NCBI GenBank assembly: GCA_021733795.1
Contig: JAIPKB010000005.1
Location: 1-64,000, forward strand
Reading direction: 5' to 3'
DNA: 64,000 nucleotides
From: Akkermansiaceae bacterium
GTDB taxonomy: Bacteria; Verrucomicrobiota; Verrucomicrobiia; Verrucomicrobiales; Akkermansiaceae
Below are positions 42,589-52,192 of the stretch, in pieces. Made by a program: the position numbers and the translations under genes. Within the stretch, counting starts at the first letter, position 1; each line of letters starts with the position of its first letter. The notes beneath the pieces are model-generated. The model was given only the letters and a program-made list of their open reading frames with translations, did no database searches and was not told the origin of the DNA.

Positions 42589-45500
42589 ATGAATCCAAAG
42601 CGACACACCACTTTCCTTGCCGGGCTGGTCGCCTCATGGTGGCTGGTGCCCGCCGGCGCCGCCGGCGGGCAGGGGACCCAATTGGAAAACAGCTTCCGCA
42701 ACATCCTCAGTGGGAAGGGGGCTCCGACTGCGCCGTCCCCACCTCCGACCCCGACTCCCAATCAATGGAACAGCGGCACCGCCTTCAGCGGATGGCAAAC
42801 GACCGTCATCCGGGACGCGGCCAGGAAGGTGCTCGCCGGGACTCCGAACGTCGACGTCTACGGTCGGCCGATCAAAGGACCGGGCGGTCAGTTGATCCTG
42901 CCGGCGAACCGCGCCAAGGATGGCAGTCTGCCACCGGATGGTCGTCAACTGCAGATGGCCAAGATCGGCCGCCCGATCGTGCTGCGGCAGGTGACGATCC
43001 CGCTCGGCTCGCTCGTCGAGCGGCCGGACCGCCAGCCCAACGGGGCTCCGATTCCGCCCGACGACCCGAATTTCTATCTTCCCGAACCATGGAACTCCAT
43101 TGCCGGCAATGCCGATCCGGGGGATCCCCGGATCTACAATGGTGCTCCGGTGAGCAAGGGACGTTTCTACTGGAGTCCCCATGCGCAAAGCGTGTTTGCC
43201 ACCGAACCGGGCCAGGTCACGGTCATTTGGAAACTCCGCACGCCGGCCAACGGAATCCCGGACGATCCCGAGAACTTCGTCATCCGCACCGTCTCGGTCT
43301 CGGGTTCACCCGTCAAGTCGCCGCGGCGCCTGTTCTGGACCGAACGCGGGTTCAAGGGCCCGGTGGTCGATGTCCCGGCGGCGCGGGTGGGCCAGGTCAG
43401 CGTGGTTTATACCAGCGCGTTCCCGCGCGAGGTGGCTGTGGGCCAGGACTACCAGACCCTTCACGATCCTCCGGTCGATCCAAACGTCGCGCTGCCGCCC
43501 GAGCGGCGCACCCTCTGGTATGATTCGCTCGACCACAAGATCCATGCCTACAACGTCGAAGGGCGGGTGTTTGTCGAGTTGTTAGGCGACCTGCGGGAAC
43601 CCGAACGGATCTACCGTGAGCACCTCGGATTTGAAATCGTGGATGTGATCAAGGAAGTGCGCCCCGAAGAATTGCGGGTGTCAATTGGCGAACAGGTCCA
43701 CTCGGTGGACGAGGCGGCCCTCACTCCGGAGGAGGAGGCGCTGGTCCCGGCCGTCGTCGCCGGGTCATCGCTGGGGGCGGACCCCTATCTTTACGAGCAC
43801 GTCATTCTCGGCGGCACCAAGCGGCTTCTCTACGCGATCAAGGAGACCACGCCGCTGCGGATCCTCGACCTGAACGACGACGGCGTGATCGACGGGCAGG
43901 ACGAGCAGCAAAGCAACGAGGTGCTGATCTACTGGAAGGAGGAGGGTGCCATGCAGTTGCTGTGGCCGAAACGTTATGTCGGCTATATCTTCAAGTGGCC
44001 GGAGGACTACCTGGCCAATCCGACCCAGTCCGACCTGCGCGAGTTCTACGCGATCTACGCCCGGCCCGAGGGCTCCGACCCGGCCGCGATGGAGGCGACC
44101 GGCGTGCAACTCAATTCCGGCAACAACCCGGTCCTCACCTATCAGGATGATCTAACCCGGCAACATGCCCAGCTGACGGCCCTGAACGTGTTTTACACCG
44201 TGCCCGGCACCGGCAGCCGCAGCCTGATCCGCTACACCAAGGAAGGGGAAATCTGGTTCGAGCGGGTCTATTCGATCCCCAACGGCGGTTTCGACGACTA
44301 CAACACGACCACCCCCGCGACCGTCGGCAGCCGGATCGAGCCGCCTGATGGGATTGCCAGCACCGTCGGCTACATCCGGCAAACGCAGGGGGATGCGTTC
44401 AATCCGGCCGCCTACCTCGATCCGTTTGTCGAAGGGTTCGATGACGCCGCCAAAGGCGCGATCATCCCGGTCAACGCCCTGCCGTCTAACAACATTCTCG
44501 AAGTCTGGTGGTATGAGCGGAGCGCCCCCCCGGCCGGCACCACCGCCTTCACCCCGGTGCAGTGGCCATCCTACGTCAACCGCTATCAACTCCAGTGGCC
44601 GGTCACCGATCCGGACGATGAAAATATATACGACGAAATCGTGCTCGCCCGCAACGATGGCTCGGGTTATCTCGGGATCGCCGCCACCGGCAGCATCTAC
44701 CGCCAGCCCGAGCCGGCGCTGCCGGGCTACAACCCGAACGAGGAACACGCGCTGATGAGCGGCGGAGTGGCCTGGGCCTTGCGCGACGACCTCAATCTGC
44801 CGACCTCTTCGAAACCCTTCGTGCTCGTCGATTATACCGCCGAAGACGGGCGGCCCGCGATGGTGATCCGCCGGGTGGTGCGTGAGAATGATACCCACAC
44901 CTTCAACTACGAGGCACCGGTCGGAGTGATTCTGCAGGCTCCGATGCCACTGCCGGTCATCCCGCTGCCACTCGACACGAATGGCAAAACCCGGAATGTT
45001 GAAGTGGGAGCACCCACCGACGTGCCGGCCACCTACAACGAACAAACCAAGGCCGGGGTCGAGCACTACGATCGATTCACCTATGTCGATCGCAAAGGTT
45101 CCACCTGGATCTACCGCGGGCCACACGGGGAGGGCGTCAACGAGGGGACCACCAATGACCTCGGCAAGAACTTCAGGATGCATTATTTCTACAAGACGCA
45201 GGCCGAGTTCGATTTCCCCGGGCTCACGCCGCCGGTGGTGGGGACGATTGTCCCCTACCTCCGACCGTTCACCAACGGCATCGATCCATCGGACGGATTC
45301 AGCGGCAACCCGATCACCGGCGACCCGCTTGAGATTGCCTTCATCCCGGTGTGGCCCGCCAATCCGCCCGTCCTGGGGATCGCCGAGTCGCTGGGCCTGC
45401 CGAAGCGGGGTCTGCCCGCCGTCCGCGGCCAGACCAGCGCGCGGCTGCTCTACCAACAATCGATCGCCGCCGATCTGCATGCCAAGACCCCGAGCGCGAC

Positions 45501-48500
45501 GCTATTCGACCCGACCCGGGCCAAGGTCTATCAGTTTTCCGCCACTGGCCTGGCCAAGATCCCGGATTCGGTTGTCACCAGCGACTACCTCGGGAAGACC
45601 TACTTCCCTAATCTGCCACCCCATCTGAGCCGGCGCCTGTTCTACGATCCGAACATCGGCGGGTCGGGTGCCCTGGTCTTCGTTGGGGAGTTCGTGGATG
45701 CCCCATTCGGGGAGGACTATTTCCTGCTCAATGTGATGAGTGACAAGGATGTGGCGGATGCCAAGGCGCTGGTGCACGTCACGGACGCCGACAAAAGCAA
45801 GTGGGCGGCCGCGATCGACGGGCTTGCAACGACACTCGAAACCTTCAAGGAGGATCCCGTGCGCCGTGGGACCTACATCGTCGATCCCTCGCGGAACGTC
45901 ACGGTTGGCCCGCAACAGATCGCGCAGATCGTCAGCGATGATACCGCGGTGGACTCCTATGCGGCCTCGGCGGCGGGAGGCGGGACCGGGTTCGTGGTGA
46001 TGGCGGCCGGCGATGGCGATGCGTTCACGCCGCCCGCCGAACCCGTTTCCCTCGAAGTCTTCAAGGTCGCGCCGCCGCTGTACCGGGGTGAATTGAAGAT
46101 TGTGGAGTCCGCCAACCCGCTGGATGAGAAGCTGACCTTGCAGCACTCGGGCGATTTCGCGGGCGAACCCGGCGATTATGAATTCGCCTGGATCACCGGG
46201 CAGCCGGTCGCGGGCTTTCCACCCACCCTCTACACCTTCACCGGGCTCGAGGTGTTTGGCAACGGCACGGGGCCATCCTGGACGCTCCTGAACAGCCCGC
46301 AGGTGGCGGCCGGTGCCGCCTCGGCCCTGGCCGGATACAAGGCGGCGCGGAGTTATACTTTTGACGACAGCGCCTGGGAGCTGACCGGCAACCTTTCCGC
46401 CAACGAGATCATCATCAACGACGGCACGAGCGACCAGACCACCACCGAAGCGGGCGTGCGACTGGTGCCCGACGCGGTGTTGCGCGACACGCTCGTCTGG
46501 GCCGGCGGAACACCGATCGATCTCTATCTGAGTTTGAACATTGCCGACAACGATGGGGCTGTGGTATATCTCAACGGTGCCGAGATCGCCGTTTGGAATG
46601 TCCCGGGGCGCGCGGATTCCGTCCCGACCACCGCACCCGGGACGATTGCCGGCAACACCCTGCCACTGGTGTTTGCGGTGCCGCCCGAGACGCTCCAGGC
46701 CCGGAACACGATCACGGTCGAGCTGTACACCAGCGCCGATCCGGGGACCGCCAGCTTCTTCGACCTACGCCTCGACAGCCAGCAGGAGACCGAGAATATC
46801 ACCGGCTGGCAGGAGGTCACGACCGGCGCGAAGTCGGGCCTCGGCGAAGGGGGCAAGCTCCGGCATACCATCGAGGGTGCCAGTATTCTCACCCTCACCG
46901 ACAACTACTTTACCATGCGCTATCGGGCGAAGCAGGGGACCGCGGCGGCGGCGGCCACCGGCGGCGGTGCCACCACCCCTGGCGAGTGGTCGCGCTGGAT
47001 GCCCCCTCAGTTGGCCGAGGGTTGGATCAAACGGGTGCTGGCGGGGATCAATCCGTTTGATCAACGGGTCACCGATCTGTTCAGCAACACGGTGAACACC
47101 GACGTCTCGCTGCTGACCCAGGCCGGCCCGCGGTGGGAGGGCAACGTCGCGTTGAACCTCGCCAACATCAACGATTTCGGGCTGATCGAGATCTATGAAA
47201 CGGTGCTGAACCGGGGCAAGGAACTGAGTATCGCCGGAGCACCCCCACTCAACGTGCCGGCGGCCAACGACGCGCTGCTGTTGGCGGCGGGCTATCTCAG
47301 TGATCTGTATCTGCTCCATGGCAACGAGGCCTACGCCGACGCCGCCAACCCGACCATTGCCTTCGACACCGCCGCCGGTGGTTTTGGCGAGTTCAACACC
47401 GCGCTGTTCTCCTTCAAGGGGCAGGTCCCCACCGTGCTGGAGGAGGAACTCGCGCTCGTGCGCGGCCGCGACGACTCCCTGCAACCCGGAGTCGCGGTCG
47501 CCCCCATCTACAACCGCCTGGTGTGGAACTTCACCGGCGGCATCAACAGCGGCGAACCGATCTACTCACTGAATTATAACATCCAGGACCAAAACGTCGA
47601 TGGAGCCGCCGACGCCGCCGACGCGGCGGTCCAGTATCCGCAAGGACACGGCGACGCCTACGGTCACTACCTGACCGCGTTGACAGTCTATTACGGCTTG
47701 CTCAACAACCCGCATTTTGCGTGGACGCCCCGGATTGAGGCGGTCTCGGTGCTGGGCCAACCGGTTTCCATCGATTACCAGGACGAGCGGCGGTTCGCGG
47801 CGGCCGCCGCCGCGCTGGCCCGCACCGCCAGCCAGACGCTCGACCTCACCTACCGCAAGGAGTTCAACGCAAACCCGCAGGCGGGATGGCGGAATCTCCG
47901 CGACGGCAAGGTGAACAGCCGCAGCGGTACGACGCGCTATTGGGGAACCGACGAGTGGGCATCCCGCGCCGGTCAGGGTGCCTACTTCCACTGGGTCACC
48001 GCCAACTCGGTGCTGCCCGAGGAGGATACCGTCCACGATGGGATCCAGAAAGTCGATCGCTCCACGGTGCCCGAGTTGGACGAGGTCGTCGCACAGGCGG
48101 AGTCGATCCAAAGCACCCTCGACAATGCCGACAACCGGCTCAACCCGCTGGGCCTCGCCGGGGGGGCGCTCAGTTTTGATATCTCCCCCAGTGAGATTGA
48201 CAAGGGCAACACCCACTACGAGCAGGTTTTCGATCGCGCGATCGGAGCTCTGCGGAACGCGGAGTTCGCCTTCGACAATGCGAAACGTTCCACCGCGTTC
48301 CTGCGCCAGCAGGAAAACAGTGTCGCCGACCAGCGCGCCGCCATCGAGGCCCAGGAGCAGGCATTTGAAAACCAGTTGATCGAACTCTATGGCACACCCT
48401 ATCCCGATGACATCGGACCGGGCCGGACCTACCCGCAAGGCTATGCCGGCCCCGACCTGCTGCATTTCGGTTACATTGAGACCCCCGAGTTGTTCTTCGA

Positions 48501-50508
48501 CCCCAGTCTCGAATCGGCGGTCTACGAACTGCCGGTCGCGCCGGATTACAAGTTCCTCGAGTACGGCGAGCTTCAGCTCGGTGCCACGATCAGCTACCAA
48601 CTCAACGAGCGGGGTGAAATGGTGAAACCCCCATCCTGGACCGGGCAGCGCGCCCACCCCGGAACGATCCAGACGAAGACCTCGGATTTCTTCGCCGCCC
48701 GCCAGCGGGTGAGCCAGACCTTGGAGTCATACAAGTCGGCTGTCGGCGACATGGTTGAGGATATCGAGTACTACAACGAATCGATCACGGCACACGCCAA
48801 CCGCATGCAGTGGGACCAGGAGGTCACCTCCGAGATTGAATCGTTCGAAGCCGCCCTGCGGTCAATCCGGGCGGCCGCCGAACTGACACAGTTGGTGGTG
48901 GACACCACCAAGTCGGCGGCGGAGGCGGTGTCCGAGGGATTCCCGAAAGTGGTGGGAGTCGCCAGTGATGCCACCTCAGCGGGACGGGCCGCGGCCTTGG
49001 CGGCGGGAAGCGTGAGCGCGGCGGCGTCCGTGGTGGAACAGGGGATTTCAATCGCCCGGGAACTCGGACTTGTCGATGAAATCGGAGCCAAGGAGGATGC
49101 ATTCTACAAGAAGCTTGAGGAGACGGCGTGGCAGCAGGACAACCAACAGACTCGCGCCAGACTGCGCGCCGGACTAACCCGCTATGCGGAAGATCGCCTC
49201 GCCATCGACAAGGCCCTGCGCGAACTCGACCAAGCCACCCGGGACCTTCAGGCCGTCAAGGCGCAGGGACTCGCCATCCAGGCCGAGCGCCTCACCTTCC
49301 GCAAGCGGGCGGCGGCGATTGTCCAGGGCTACCGCACCCGCGACCTCGCGTTCCGCGTGTTCCGCAACGAAGCGCTGGAAAAATACAAGGCGCTGTTTGA
49401 TCTCGCCGCGCGCTACACCTTCCTGGCGGCCAGCGCCTACGACTACGAAACCGGCCTGCTTGACTACTCAGGCAGCAGTGCCGCTGCGGGTTTCTTCGAG
49501 GGCATCGTCCAAAGCCGGGCGCTGGGCGTGGTCGATGCAAACGGGAATCCGCAGTTCACGGCCTCGACCACCGGTGATCCCGGGCTCGCCGGCGTGATGG
49601 CGCAGATGCAGGCCGATTGGTCGGTGGCCAAAACGCGGCTGGGTTTCAACAACCCCGATCGCTACCGCACCGTGTTCTCGCTGCGGGGCGAAAACTTCCG
49701 CATCATTCCCAGCGCAGCGGGCAACGGCACCTGGCAGGACAAACTTGCCTCCTGCCTGCTGGACAACGTCCTCGAGGACCCCGATGTGAAACGCTACGCG
49801 ATGCAAATCGCCAACCACGACGGCCTGCCGGTCCCCGGCTTGGTGATCCCGTTCCAGACGACCATCGCCGAAGGCTTCAACTTCTTCGGCCAGCAGCTCG
49901 CGGGTGGGGATCACGGTTTCAGCCCGACCTCATTCGCCACCAAGATCCGCGCATCGGGAATCGCCTTCGCCGGCTACATCGGCATGGACGATCCGACCTC
50001 GATTGGCGGCGAGATCGGCGGGATCGGCGGCAGCACGCCGCCCGATCCTGATCTCGGCTTCCTCGATCCTGACGCCCTGAGCGCGACTCCATATATCTAT
50101 TTGATCCCGGTGGGGATCGACTCGATGCGGTCGCCGCCGCTCGGGGATGTCAGCAAGGTGCGCAGTTGGACGGTCAATGACCAGGCGATCCCGCTGCCTT
50201 TCAACATCGGCAACACGGATTTCAGTGAGAACGCCGGTTTCCTTTCCGGTGATTCGCTCAGCGAGGAGCCATTTGCGATCCGCAAGCATCAGGCCTTCCG
50301 CGCGGTGCCTGCCGGGACGGTGTTCGGCAGTGCGCCCGGCTTCACCAACAGCCGCCTGATCGGACGCTCGGTCTGGAACAGCCAATGGAAGATCATCATC
50401 CCCGGCAAAACCCTGCATGCAAACCCGGACGTCGGGTTGCAGATCTTCCTTGAAACCGTCAAGGATGTCCAATTGTTCCTCGAAACCTACTCATACTCCG
50501 GAAACTAA
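42589..50508 (+). CDS. Giant secreted protein with EF-hand-like motif, beta-sandwich and long coiled coils
   Basis: A 2639-aa protein with signal peptide (FLAGLVASWWLVPAGAAG) and a Pro-rich linker (APTAPSPPPTPTPNQW). A calcium-type motif LDLNDDGVIDGQDE lies near residue 425. A beta-sandwich (NIADNDGAVVYLNGAEI then VWNVPG) lies near 1300. Residues about 1830-2270 are strongly helical with heptads (YKSAVGDMVEDIEYYNESIT, RLAIDKALRELDQATRDLQA), and the C-terminal domain is beta-rich (FATKIRASGIAFAGYIGMDD, YIYLIPVGIDSMRSPPL). Size and helix-then-beta ending are superficially like the TcA subunit of Tc toxins, but I see no firm homology. It is cotranscribed with the S74 and small exoprotein genes. 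Function unknown. Confidence 0.8.
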   Translation: MNPKRHTTFLAGLVASWWLVPAGAAGGQGTQLENSFRNILSGKGAPTAPSPPPTPTPNQWNSGTAFSGWQTTVIRDAARKVLAGTPNVDVYGRPIKGPGGQLILPANRAKDGSLPPDGRQLQMAKIGRPIVLRQVTIPLGSLVERPDRQPNGAPIPPDDPNFYLPEPWNSIAGNADPGDPRIYNGAPVSKGRFYWSPHAQSVFATEPGQVTVIWKLRTPANGIPDDPENFVIRTVSVSGSPVKSPRRLFWTERGFKGPVVDVPAARVGQVSVVYTSAFPREVAVGQDYQTLHDPPVDPNVALPPERRTLWYDSLDHKIHAYNVEGRVFVELLGDLREPERIYREHLGFEIVDVIKEVRPEELRVSIGEQVHSVDEAALTPEEEALVPAVVAGSSLGADPYLYEHVILGGTKRLLYAIKETTPLRILDLNDDGVIDGQDEQQSNEVLIYWKEEGAMQLLWPKRYVGYIFKWPEDYLANPTQSDLREFYAIYARPEGSDPAAMEATGVQLNSGNNPVLTYQDDLTRQHAQLTALNVFYTVPGTGSRSLIRYTKEGEIWFERVYSIPNGGFDDYNTTTPATVGSRIEPPDGIASTVGYIRQTQGDAFNPAAYLDPFVEGFDDAAKGAIIPVNALPSNNILEVWWYERSAPPAGTTAFTPVQWPSYVNRYQLQWPVTDPDDENIYDEIVLARNDGSGYLGIAATGSIYRQPEPALPGYNPNEEHALMSGGVAWALRDDLNLPTSSKPFVLVDYTAEDGRPAMVIRRVVRENDTHTFNYEAPVGVILQAPMPLPVIPLPLDTNGKTRNVEVGAPTDVPATYNEQTKAGVEHYDRFTYVDRKGSTWIYRGPHGEGVNEGTTNDLGKNFRMHYFYKTQAEFDFPGLTPPVVGTIVPYLRPFTNGIDPSDGFSGNPITGDPLEIAFIPVWPANPPVLGIAESLGLPKRGLPAVRGQTSARLLYQQSIAADLHAKTPSATLFDPTRAKVYQFSATGLAKIPDSVVTSDYLGKTYFPNLPPHLSRRLFYDPNIGGSGALVFVGEFVDAPFGEDYFLLNVMSDKDVADAKALVHVTDADKSKWAAAIDGLATTLETFKEDPVRRGTYIVDPSRNVTVGPQQIAQIVSDDTAVDSYAASAAGGGTGFVVMAAGDGDAFTPPAEPVSLEVFKVAPPLYRGELKIVESANPLDEKLTLQHSGDFAGEPGDYEFAWITGQPVAGFPPTLYTFTGLEVFGNGTGPSWTLLNSPQVAAGAASALAGYKAARSYTFDDSAWELTGNLSANEIIINDGTSDQTTTEAGVRLVPDAVLRDTLVWAGGTPIDLYLSLNIADNDGAVVYLNGAEIAVWNVPGRADSVPTTAPGTIAGNTLPLVFAVPPETLQARNTITVELYTSADPGTASFFDLRLDSQQETENITGWQEVTTGAKSGLGEGGKLRHTIEGASILTLTDNYFTMRYRAKQGTAAAAATGGGATTPGEWSRWMPPQLAEGWIKRVLAGINPFDQRVTDLFSNTVNTDVSLLTQAGPRWEGNVALNLANINDFGLIEIYETVLNRGKELSIAGAPPLNVPAANDALLLAAGYLSDLYLLHGNEAYADAANPTIAFDTAAGGFGEFNTALFSFKGQVPTVLEEELALVRGRDDSLQPGVAVAPIYNRLVWNFTGGINSGEPIYSLNYNIQDQNVDGAADAADAAVQYPQGHGDAYGHYLTALTVYYGLLNNPHFAWTPRIEAVSVLGQPVSIDYQDERRFAAAAAALARTASQTLDLTYRKEFNANPQAGWRNLRDGKVNSRSGTTRYWGTDEWASRAGQGAYFHWVTANSVLPEEDTVHDGIQKVDRSTVPELDEVVAQAESIQSTLDNADNRLNPLGLAGGALSFDISPSEIDKGNTHYEQVFDRAIGALRNAEFAFDNAKRSTAFLRQQENSVADQRAAIEAQEQAFENQLIELYGTPYPDDIGPGRTYPQGYAGPDLLHFGYIETPELFFDPSLESAVYELPVAPDYKFLEYGELQLGATISYQLNERGEMVKPPSWTGQRAHPGTIQTKTSDFFAARQRVSQTLESYKSAVGDMVEDIEYYNESITAHANRMQWDQEVTSEIESFEAALRSIRAAAELTQLVVDTTKSAAEAVSEGFPKVVGVASDATSAGRAAALAAGSVSAAASVVEQGISIARELGLVDEIGAKEDAFYKKLEETAWQQDNQQTRARLRAGLTRYAEDRLAIDKALRELDQATRDLQAVKAQGLAIQAERLTFRKRAAAIVQGYRTRDLAFRVFRNEALEKYKALFDLAARYTFLAASAYDYETGLLDYSGSSAAAGFFEGIVQSRALGVVDANGNPQFTASTTGDPGLAGVMAQMQADWSVAKTRLGFNNPDRYRTVFSLRGENFRIIPSAAGNGTWQDKLASCLLDNVLEDPDVKRYAMQIANHDGLPVPGLVIPFQTTIAEGFNFFGQQLAGGDHGFSPTSFATKIRASGIAFAGYIGMDDPTSIGGEIGGIGGSTPPDPDLGFLDPDALSATPYIYLIPVGIDSMRSPPLGDVSKVRSWTVNDQAIPLPFNIGNTDFSENAGFLSGDSLSEEPFAIRKHQAFRAVPAGTVFGSAPGFTNSRLIGRSVWNSQWKIIIPGKTLHANPDVGLQIFLETVKDVQLFLETYSYSGN

Positions 50509-50509
50509 C

Positions 50510-51331
50510 ATGAAAACAGCCGCTATTCTCACCGCTGTGTGGTTGACGGGTGGAGTCGCCCACGCCTTCCCGCCGGCCCCGTATCACGAACTCTACGGGA
50601 TCGTCCGCGACGAGCAGGGCCAGTCGCTGGCCAACGGTTCGTCCGTGATCCTGGCAGGAACCTCCGGGACGATCCTCGCAGGCGTGGTGGACGCCTCAAT
50701 CGCGCTGGGGGTGAACTATTCGCTCAAGGTGCCAATGGATGCCGGCACGCTCGCGCAAATGTATCAAACCAGTGCGATGCGGCCGATGATGCAATTCACC
50801 GTGGAGGTCCTGGTCGGGGGTGTCCACTATGTTCCGATCGAGCTTCAAGGCGGGATGTTGCAGATTGGCGCGCCGGGCGGACGCACGCGGCTTGACCTCA
50901 CGCTCGGCGTCGATAGCGATGGCGATGGGCTGCCCGATTCGTGGGAGAACCGGGTGATCGCAGCCCTTGATGGGCTCCACGGGTTGGAGGATGTGACGCC
51001 GGAGGGTGATTGCGATCATGACGGTGTTTCCAACCGGATTGAGTACCTCGCCGGAACCTACGCCTTCGACAGCCGCGCGGTGTTCCGCTTGGAAATCCTC
51101 GGGGTTGCGGACGGGCGGGCGCATCTGCGGTTCCTGGCGGTCAAGGGTCGCAGCTATCGGCTGGTGCCAGGGATCTCCGGTGATGATGGCAACCCGGTGG
51201 CGTTCTCGCTCCGGCCCGACGGGGTGGATGCAACCACCATCCACCGCGCCGACTCCACCCATTTCCAGGATCTTTACGTGCCGGCCGGCGTAGCTGGCGG
51301 ATCCCAATTCTTCCGTCTGAATGTCCAGTAG
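50510..51331 (+). CDS. Exported protein with thrombospondin-type-3 calcium repeat
   Basis: A 273-aa protein starting one base after the giant gene's stop (MKTAAILTAVWLTGGVAHA signal peptide, cleavage before FPPAPYHELYG). The first half contains a carboxypeptidase-regulatory-like beta domain (ELYGIVRDEQGQSLANGSSV). The centre has DSDGDGLPDSWENRVIAALD then DCDHDGVSNRIEYLAGTYAF, a TSP3/dockerin-like calcium-binding pair found in Verrucomicrobial exoproteins, and the C-terminus is a small beta-domain (FRLEILGVADGRAHLRFLAV). Likely a calcium-stabilised accessory of the giant protein; its stop overlaps the next start. Confidence 0.82.
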   Translation: MKTAAILTAVWLTGGVAHAFPPAPYHELYGIVRDEQGQSLANGSSVILAGTSGTILAGVVDASIALGVNYSLKVPMDAGTLAQMYQTSAMRPMMQFTVEVLVGGVHYVPIELQGGMLQIGAPGGRTRLDLTLGVDSDGDGLPDSWENRVIAALDGLHGLEDVTPEGDCDHDGVSNRIEYLAGTYAFDSRAVFRLEILGVADGRAHLRFLAVKGRSYRLVPGISGDDGNPVAFSLRPDGVDATTIHRADSTHFQDLYVPAGVAGGSQFFRLNVQ

Positions 51332-51884
51332 GGCCAAGATCGCCGCGGCAGCAGCGGCGCTGGGATTGATCCTCGCCGCCGGCTGGTTTGTCGCTCGGCG
51401 CGGTGGTGACGAGCCCCCGGCCGGGGTGCGGGAAATGGCCCGCAGCCAACTCGAATTGCGCGATGGGATGCTCTACGCGACAGGCGAGCCGGAGGCCTTC
51501 GGCGGCATGCTGGTGGAGCATTTCCCCGGAGGTGGCAGGCGGCTTGCCATCGAGATCCACGATGGCAAAGCACACGGTGTTTCACGGGGCTGGCATGAAA
51601 ATGGCCGGTTGGAGGTTGAAGAGCACTTCGTGCACGGAGTGTCGCACGGCAGCCGGATCCGCTGGTATCCGAACGGCGTCAGGAAGTCGGAGGCGCAAAT
51701 CGTGGAGGGCGTGATCGAAGGCACCTTCACGCGCTGGCACGACAACGGCAGGAAGGCCGCCGTGGCGAACATGGTCCATGGCGTGCCGCACGGGGTGAGC
51801 GAGGCCTGGGACGCTTCCGGAGTCCGCAAGTCGCGTGCCCTGCTGGAGGCCGGCGAAGTGGTGAGTAAAGAGTTTTTCCGGTAG
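51321..51884 (+). CDS. Membrane-anchored MORN_2-repeat protein
   Basis: A 187-aa protein starting 11 bp before the end of the previous gene. An N-terminal anchor (KIAAAAAALGLILAAGWFVA) precedes repeated beta-hairpins of the MORN_2/YwqK type: HGVSRGWHENGRLEVEEHFV then HGVSHGSRIRWYPNGVRKSE then IEGTFTRWHDNGRKAAVANM then HGVPHGVSEAWDASGVRKS. Such repeats form extended ribbons for protein contact; the usual YwqK antitoxin label is not informative here. The TAG stop is followed without a gap by an in-frame 92-codon extension. Confidence 0.85.
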   Translation: MSSRAKIAAAAAALGLILAAGWFVARRGGDEPPAGVREMARSQLELRDGMLYATGEPEAFGGMLVEHFPGGGRRLAIEIHDGKAHGVSRGWHENGRLEVEEHFVHGVSHGSRIRWYPNGVRKSEAQIVEGVIEGTFTRWHDNGRKAAVANMVHGVPHGVSEAWDASGVRKSRALLEAGEVVSKEFFR

Positions 51885-52163
51885 GTGGTGGTGCGTCCGC
51901 CCCATGGCCGTCCGCCCTACGGTTGGCCTCCGGCATATCGTCCGCCGGGCGCCAGACCACCGGGAACCAGGCCTCCGGGAACCAAACCGCCGGGGATCAA
52001 ACCGCCGGGGATCAAGCCGCCGGGGACCAAGCCGACCACGCGTCCGGCGACGAGTCCGGGAGTTTCCACCCGTCCAGCGACCACGCCGGCAACGGGAGGC
52101 ATCTCGCGGGGTCCGGCGGGTGGGGGAATTTCCCGTGGCAGTCGCGGTGGCGGCAGAAGGTAG
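51885..52163 (+). CDS. Pro/Gly/Arg-rich tail, in frame behind the MORN protein's stop
   Basis: The same reading frame as the MORN gene continues after TAG with GTG codons and then PPHGRPPYGWPPAYRPPGAR then a PPGTKPPGIKPPG run, ending ISRGSRGGGRR at TAG. With a GTG start it would be a 92-aa basic disordered protein lacking a signal peptide; as read-through it would be a disordered C-terminal extension of the anchored MORN protein. Proline-rich and RGG tails often bind cell-wall polymers or nucleic acid. Either stop read-through, reinitiation or a recent nonsense mutation is possible. Confidence 0.5.
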   Translation: MVVRPPHGRPPYGWPPAYRPPGARPPGTRPPGTKPPGIKPPGIKPPGTKPTTRPATSPGVSTRPATTPATGGISRGPAGGGISRGSRGGGRR

Positions 52164-52192
52164 TGCCGGTCAGGTGGCGGAAGGCACGCGGC

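Noticed and set aside
42589..50508. The giant protein as a confirmed Tc-toxin subunit
   Set aside because: Only size and helix/beta order are similar; no TcB/TcC genes or shared motifs seen, so it is kept as a hypothesis only.
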